Of a DNA stretch of 64,000 nucleotides, positions 58,430-64,000 are shown piece by piece. Source of the DNA: Heterodera schachtii (lineage: Eukaryota > Nematoda > Chromadorea > Rhabditida > Heteroderidae). Where the stretch lies: positions 458,419-522,418 of the forward strand of contig SIJG01000019.1 of the NCBI GenBank assembly GCA_023374025.1, given 5' to 3'. A program made the translations under genes and the position numbers. The notes beneath the pieces were generated by a model, which was not told the origin of the DNA, ran no database searches, and saw only the letters and a program-made list of their open reading frames with translations. The number at the start of each line of letters is the position of its first letter. Position 1 is the stretch's first letter.

Positions 58430-61400
58430 TTTTACCTCGTTTTGGCGAATTTATATAATAAATTTTAATGTGAATAATTCCTCAATAATTGTTTTATTTC
58501 TCTGCACTTTTATACATTGTACTAGATTTATAAAAATAAATTAAAAATTTTCGGCTGTAATTAGTAAGAAAAAATTAATTGTTTTTTTACTGATTATGAA
58601 ATTTTCTAATCAAATTTTAAAACAATTTGATTTTACTTATTCATAAATAGTTTTAAAAAATAATGAAATAAATTTATTCTATTGTCTTCAAAAGTGTTTT
58701 ATTATATTTGAATATTCAAAAATGTTCTATATTTTAATTTGCTACCTACCTTTCTTATATTTCGGTTTAAAATATTTTTGTCAATTTATTTATTTTTTAA
58801 CCTCATCGATAATCTGATTTCTTTCAAATGTTGCCCTGAAGTCTTAGTAAAAATACAAGTAAGATTAATGTTCAAAATTACTCTTTTTATTTTTAGTTTT
58901 TAATTAATTTTTTTTTCATCATCCGCAGAAAATTTTTTATTTAAAATCCTCTTAATTTATTAATTTTATTAATATATGTCAATGATGGACATTTTTAATG
59001 CTTTGTCTTTTTTTCCCTTTTTAAATTTCGTTTTGGTGGTTGTTAAACTACATTTCGAGTTATTCGTGCCTATTTTCTAAATTTTTATTATTATAATCAA
59101 AATAATCTAAAAAAATTTAAATACCTATTTTGATCTTTTTAACATTTTACCCAAATTAATAGCAAAAATTCAATAAAGCTAAAAACACCCATAAGAATCG
59201 ACCCCAAAAATTCAGAGAAATATAATATATTCTTGGAGGTGTATTTTTCGTTTTTAAATAGAAAATATGCTAATAACTAGAATAGAAGCAAAACAACAAT
59301 CAATAAATAGGTGTTTTATGTGTTTTTCAGGTCATTGTTCATCATTTTAAAATGATGAAAAATGCCTATTAAGAATATAAACCATTGTAAAATTAAAAAT
59401 TCTTTGTAAACTTTTTATAATTTAGAATATTGTATTGGATAATAAAAGTAAAAATGAGTTTTTAAAGATTTATATGTGAGTATCGATATAAAAAGCCGAC
59501 AAACTTTTTTACATCCGTCATGATTGGCTTTTGGTAAACAGAAATTTATTAATTTTTTGGTAATTTTTTGCTGATTTCTGTTTACACCTATTAGTTTCTT
59601 TTATTTTTTCTCTTACCGATATATTTTTTTTATTAATTTCATCCATATATTTTTATTGATACTACCTACACCCTTTTTGTTTGATTTGATTTCGGATGCT
59701 TTTCAATGTTTAATCGACGTCGCCTGATTGATCGCTTTTGAAATTTAAATAGGTCGTTAATAATATTGGTGAAAATAATCTATTTATTTATGTGAACTGC
59801 TTAAAATTATGTTTACTTACTGAGTTATTGAGAATAAGTTACTCTTTTTATTTATTTGACAAATTTTTTTTATTTTTTAGTTTTTTTTTACTTTACGATT
59901 CAGAGGATGCATAAAAGAATTAATTAAATAAATTTATAAAACTTAATTTAGGTGTTCTGTTTTTAAAAATTGTCGTCGACACCAAAACAGATAGCAATGC
60001 CCCGATGAAAATTCGAAAATTTCAAGCTAAATTGTTTATCATTTTTTCGTAAATACACATTTTTACACCAAATAAATCTATAATTTTAGTAAATTAAAAT
60101 ATTTTATTTGATCTATGAGTTATAAATTATGTTTGAAACTATTTGATATTGTTAGCTTCGTTTAATTATTCTTGTTAAAGTTTTTTAATCTATATTTTGT
60201 CGGAAGTATGACTTATTTTACAAGTGTTTTTTCTGTAATGTCATTTAACGCTAATGCACTAATAGTCGTTCATTCTTTTAATATCATTTTTAGAACTTGC
60301 ATGAAATAAAAGATAATAAATTAAAAGTGTATTGCAGTTGTTTTTCAAAATATTTAATTAATCGAATTATTTTAAATTTTATATTTTGAAATTATTTTTA
60401 TAATTAAATTTTTATCTTAAATTTTTATTATTTTCCCATTAATTGGGTAAATTTTTAAAAATACAAATAATTGATCTTGATAATTGAGAATATCTTTTTC
60501 ATCAAAGTCTTAATTTTTGTTTTTTTTATAACTAATAAATGAGATTTTAATTTCAATTAACATTTAATATTATTTTGATATTAAACTTAGTATTCGTTAT
60601 GAAAATTGTATTTTAAAATTAGAGTGATTAGTTTTTTATAGAAATAGTTGGAAGTTACTTTAATGCATATAATTTACATTTTTTTAAATAAATTCCATGC
60701 CACAAAAAAAAAATATTTAGTAAGAATTAATATTAAACAGTAATGAAAAAACTAGGGAATAATAAGCGCGACCCAGTATGAAATAAACAAAAAATAAAAA
60801 AGTTATAAAAAAAAACAAATGTATTGATAAAAAGGGTTCCGATCACTTTTTCTTCATCATTTCTGTCAACTCACAAATTTTTTAAAATTTTCATCCATTA
60901 ATTTAAAATTGATCACTATTAAAGTCCGCCAATTATTCATTTATCGTCGATTTTTTTATCGATATTTGAAGAATTACAAATTGTTATATAAGATTATTTG
61001 GATATAATTAAAAAAGGTTAAATTAATAAAATTATGTAGCATTCATTCCGGAAAAAAGTTTTGGTAGTTCATTAATTCTTCACTAAATTATATAAAAAGA
61101 TTATTTAATATTAAAATTAATTAAATAATTAAGACATATTCAATACCAAATTAATGAAAATAAAATTTAATACATGAAAAATTAACAACATTAATAAAAA
61201 TGTATAGAACAGAACAAAAAAAACATTTTTATTGTAAGCATAGAGTAAAAACAATAAATGACAAAATGAGATAAATATATTTATTTAATAAATGTCTGAA
61301 GATTGCATTAAAAAAAACAAATTTTAAGTTGGGTTTTCTAAAATGAAACCTTTGAGTTTTGCTGACCAAAAGACTGCATAAATAAAAAACAAAATATATC

Positions 61401-61480
61401 AAAAAATTAAACTATTTTAATATAAGAAATCGATAAAAAAATTAGTTAATACTTATTTAAGATATGAAGTTTTAATAGAT
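58430..61480. other. AT-rich, no supported gene
   Basis: Only the CCTATTTT/CACCCATAAGAATCG repeat phrase at 59060-59220 (shared with 31.7 and 38.4 kb) stands out. No RNA gene or element boundary seen. Confidence 0.5.
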
Positions 61481-61484
61481 AAAA

Positions 61485-61650
61485 ATAGGGTAGGTCGGGA
61501 CCGGGACCAAAACAAGGACAACTGAGTACAACTGAGTACCAAGGTCCCGGTTTTTACCGGGACCAGGACCAGTCCCGGGTTTTTTCCGGTTTACCCAGCC
61601 GAAAATTCCTGGTTTTTAACCCGAAAAAATCCCGGTCCCGGGTGCTTCGA
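61485..61650 (+). repeat. GGGACC-rich fragment of the 34-kb hAT-like family
   Basis: AATAGGGTAGGTCGGGACCG opens a tract of CCCGGT/GGGACC words with a short ACAACTGAGT duplication, ending CCCGGTCCCGGGTGCTTCG. Tip resembles TAGAGTTGGTCGGGACC at 34123. No second tip or target duplication found. Confidence 0.55.
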
Positions 61651-62229
61651 ATTCAAAAGCAAATCGGGAAACGATTGTTAAAATCTTTAACCAAAGTTTT
61701 TTTTAATAAATCAATTTCACAATAACTTAAAAAATTGAAGATTAAATAAATCATTTATTTGAGATTCTAAAATTTTGTAATGAAAAACAATGCAATATGT
61801 CTTGAATAAATTTTCTATTAAAATGTTAATTGACTTGAAAACTTTTCAACTTCCGATCACAAGAATTTTTTAAAAATTCTGAAATTATGTGATATTTTTA
61901 TATAGAGATCGGACCAGTCGTTTTTTTCGGTATTTTTTGATTTTAGGTTTCGGTTTTTGACCGAAAAACCGACCGAGAAATTTTTGCCGACTTTTATGAT
62001 CAGTTGGCCATTTTCTTAACAAAATTTTGTTTTTTCGACAAGTTTTCTATTAAATTAATGACATATTTTGGCACAAAAAGACAATGTTATCTTGTTGCTA
62101 CCGGCCAATAAATTTAATTAAAAACAACAGTTTGTGAATTGGTTATGACACGCTAATGTGTCAAGCACTCAAGGAATTAGAAAATTTATTTTTAGGCGAA
62201 TTCTAGAAAATGCATTTTTTGGGGGGGTC

Positions 62230-62265
62230 AAAACGACATTTGGGGACCCGACATTTGGAGATTTA
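62230..62265 (+). repeat. Two iterated 15-bp CGACATTTGG words
   Basis: AAACGACATTTGGGG and CCCGACATTTGGAG have CGACATTT exactly 15 bp apart (62234, 62249), like the tip of the 26.1-kb element. No partner end found. Confidence 0.5.
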
Positions 62266-62583
62266 AATTAAAAAAATATAATAATTTAATTTTTCAAAAA
62301 TTTCTTCTGCATTTGTCAGAGAAAATTCCATTTCATTTGAAATAAAAATGTTGAAAATGAAAAATTATTGAACCTACTGTGTTTTTGGATCATTGTAATT
62401 TACGGATTAGTTATTTTTACGCCAGCAATGTTATGGAATCAGTTTTGAAAAATTCATGTCAAATAGTATTGCCTAAAATTTCGTTTAAGAATTATTATGC
62501 TGTATGACCGAATTTATTAGATTATTTTCAGGTACAATGAAATTTTTTTATAAATAAATTTTATTTATTGGCATTCTATTAAA

Positions 62584-62733
62584 ATGGCTCCTTTAGGAAA
62601 TGCGCTGACGTATTTAGCAAAAGCACTAGCACCGCGGGGATCGACGATAAATTCTACAAAGGTGGTCCCGCCATATAATCGACTAAATTTGTTGAAAATT
62701 TCAATAATTTTCCTTATTTTTTCCTTTCACTGA
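62584..62733 (+). CDS. Short ORF or first exon (49 aa), uncertain
   Basis: MAPLGNALTYLAKALAPRGS then TINSTKVVPPYNRLNLL before an AT-driven hydrophobic tail and TGA. The first 32 codons are GC-richer than the flanks; ACAAAG/GTGGTC could be a splice donor. A TTATTTTCAG/GTACA site lies 52 bases upstream. No family recognised. Confidence 0.25.
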   Translation: MAPLGNALTYLAKALAPRGSTINSTKVVPPYNRLNLLKISIIFLIFSFH

Positions 62734-62981
62734 CCCCAACCCCCCTTCCATTTCGCCGACATCTTCCTTTCTATCCATGACCATGATTACGAAGCCTCAC
62801 CTTTTCAATCAAATTAAGCATTCTTTGTTTGTTCGATAGCTCTGTGTGTTTATTATTAATTTGCTAAATTTCAAAAATTTTCGTTAAGTTTCAAAAAAGT
62901 TATGGCCAGAAGTGACAGTAGTTAGAGTCTACAAAAAGTCCGGATTACGGTAGTCTCCCATACCTATGGGAGGGTTGCACG

Positions 62982-63041
62982 GCCAACTGAGCGCCAGCCA
63001 GGTGAGCGCTGCCAAGTGAGCGCGGGCCATCTGAGCGCCAA
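62982..63041 (+). repeat. Four iterated GCCANNTGAGCGC words
   Basis: TGAGCGC at 62988, 63003, 63017 and 63032 (steps 15, 14, 15), each preceded by GCCA. Same architecture as the ends of the iterated-word elements. The opposite end is not inside the window unless it lies beyond 64000. Confidence 0.65.
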
Positions 63042-63119
63042 AATTTTCAGTACTGAAACCAAAACCTATTGCGCGACTTTTTTTTCTGCAAGCCTAAACC
63101 TATTGCATGGGGTGCGCGA

Positions 63120-63790
63120 CTTTTTATGTAAATTTTTTATTCGAAAAATTCAGCCGCAGGCTAGCGGACTTGAACTTTCGCTCTGCCTCCAACCCAACTT
63201 ACTACCACTCTGCCACGTGAGCACTTGCCATGAAAGGATAATTGTCCTCTATATGCTGCAAAGATCATGACGTCACCACTGCGAGGGGTACTGTAGTCTG
63301 ATGAAAAATCGCAATAAATTCTGCCGCAGTCAAGCGGATTCGAACTTTTGGTCTGCCACTAAACCCAACACACTACCACCCTGCCACGTGAGCACTTGCC
63401 ATGAAAGGATAATTGTCCACTATATGTTGAAAAGATGATGACGTCACCACTGCGAGGGGTACTGTAGTCCGGTCAAAAATTCCAATAAAGTAGCCGCAGG
63501 CAAGCGGACTCGAGCTTTCGCTCTGCCACAAACCCAACACACTACCACTCGGCCATGAGAACACTTGCCAGAAAAAGGATAATTGTCTACTATATGCTGC
63601 AAAGATTGTGACGTCATCACTGCGAGGGGTACTGTAGTCTGGTGAAAATTCGCAATAAAATAGCAGCAGGCAAGCGGATTCGAACTTTTGCTCTGCCACC
63701 AACCCAACACACTACCACTCTGCCATGGGACCACTTGCCTGAAAAAAGATAACTATCTACTATATGCTACAAAGATGACGTAATACACTT
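63120..63790 (-). repeat. 170-bp tandem array of tRNA-like units (4 copies)
   Basis: Four monomers with exact 170-bp spacing. Each holds a 71-72 nt tRNA-like segment on the minus strand at 63159-63229, 63329-63400, 63499-63569 and 63669-63739. It starts GGCAAG, ends CTTGCC (perfect pairing in the last two), carries the A box TGGCAGAGTGGTAGT (last copy) and the B box AGTTCGAATCCG. T and anticodon stems are poor, so they are not working tRNAs. The linker holds TGACGTCA-like and TGCGAGGGGTACTGTAGTC text. The ORFs 63016-63270, 63373-63702 and 63444-63734 are translations of the array. Confidence 0.85.
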
Positions 63791-63814
63791 AAATTTATTG
63801 AAAGGAAACCTTTT

Positions 63815-63886
63815 TGGCGTAAAATTCAAATTTAAAAATTGGCGGGAAATTCAAATTCAAAAACTGGCGGGAAATTCAAATATGGC
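63815..63886 (+). repeat. Triple GGCGGGAAATTCAAAT repeat (E2F-like)
   Basis: GGCGTAAAATTCAAAT, GGCGGGAAATTCAAAT and GGCGGGAAATTCAAAT start at 63816, 63841 and 63866, 25 bp apart. GGCGGGAAA is the consensus E2F/DP binding site in animals. Located 50-120 bp upstream of the TATA box. Confidence 0.7.
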
Positions 63887-63912
63887 TTGTATATTCTAAA
63901 AATAGTAACACT

Positions 63913-63946
63913 TGACCTTGATTTAAGGGCGGGCCGCCTATAAAAG
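63913..63946 (+). promoter_or_regulatory. Core promoter: TGACCTTGA, GC box, TATA box
   Basis: TGACCTTGA (63913-63921) is a perfect nuclear-receptor extended half site (TCAAGGTCA on the other strand). GGGCGGGCC (63928-63936) is a GC box. CTATAAAAGG (63938-63947) is a strong TATA box. Transcription would start near 63970 and run out of the window to the right; the gene or element it drives is not in view. Could also be the promoter of a retroelement. Confidence 0.6.
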
Positions 63947-64000
63947 GATTCGTCACTTATTTTTTTCATTTTTTTCTTGCTTCTATATAGTTTTTACGTT

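Noticed and set aside
63016..63734. Three ORFs over the tRNA-like array
   Set aside because: They are open only because the array monomers repeat; each is a frame through tRNA-like units.
63120..63790. CRISPR array or true tRNA cluster
   Set aside because: Whole 170-bp monomers repeat, with no unique spacers; T and anticodon stems are too damaged for functional tRNAs.

Overview
Eukaryotic nuclear DNA, most likely from a nematode. Introns are short and flanked by U-rich TTTTCAG/TTTAAAG acceptors. The gamma-glutamylcyclotransferase-like gene starts 13 bases after a TTTTAATCAG site that looks like a spliced-leader trans-splice acceptor. There are no operon-like bacterial genes, rRNA genes, CRISPR arrays or phage modules. 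The species is not identifiable by eye; a tylenchid (plant-parasitic) nematode is a guess based on candidate small secreted proteins. Base composition is split: long deserts are extremely AT-rich, while exons and some repeat ends are about 45-55% GC or pure C/G tracts.

Layout. 1-15.9 kb: AT desert with a duplicated GC-cored motif (4.0 and 4.4 kb), one element end built of 15-bp iterated words (6.58 kb), a 41-bp tandem repeat and a near-perfect 75-nt hairpin (14.6 kb). 15.9-36.7 kb: the gene-bearing and most transposon-dense part. It holds an Asn-rich secreted protein (16.6-17.4 kb, minus), two short ORFs with signal peptides (19.34 kb plus; 21.9 kb minus), an incomplete long-chain acyl-CoA synthetase (24.9-29.7 kb, minus), a Cys-rich ORF beside a foldback element (30.1 kb) and a four-exon gamma-glutamylcyclotransferase-like gene (35.4-36.5 kb, plus). 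36.7-62.5 kb: a second AT desert with several well-bounded inverted-repeat elements and isolated short GC islands that look like exons or exon relics. 62.6-64 kb: a small ORF, a four-fold iterated 15-bp word, an exact 170-bp tandem array of tRNA-like units, and a TATA/GC-box promoter facing out of the window.

Main signal. At least ten non-autonomous inverted-repeat elements, with unrelated terminal sequences, share one design: the terminal repeat holds a short word iterated every 15 bp (or, in two elements, every 26 bp). The word differs between elements but is the same within one element and in both of its ends. Three of them have 9-10 bp target-site duplications (Mutator-like size). Separately, two hAT-like elements have 8-bp duplications, and a GC-rich palindrome with a four-base loop recurs at least eight times.

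Gene relationships. The two recognisable enzymes (fatty-acid activation; glutathione/gamma-glutamyl amine turnover) are unrelated housekeeping functions. The synthetase lacks its N-terminal half and a central block that includes the TGD and DRKK motifs; the gap is filled by transposable elements, so it is probably a gene relic or an assembly artefact.
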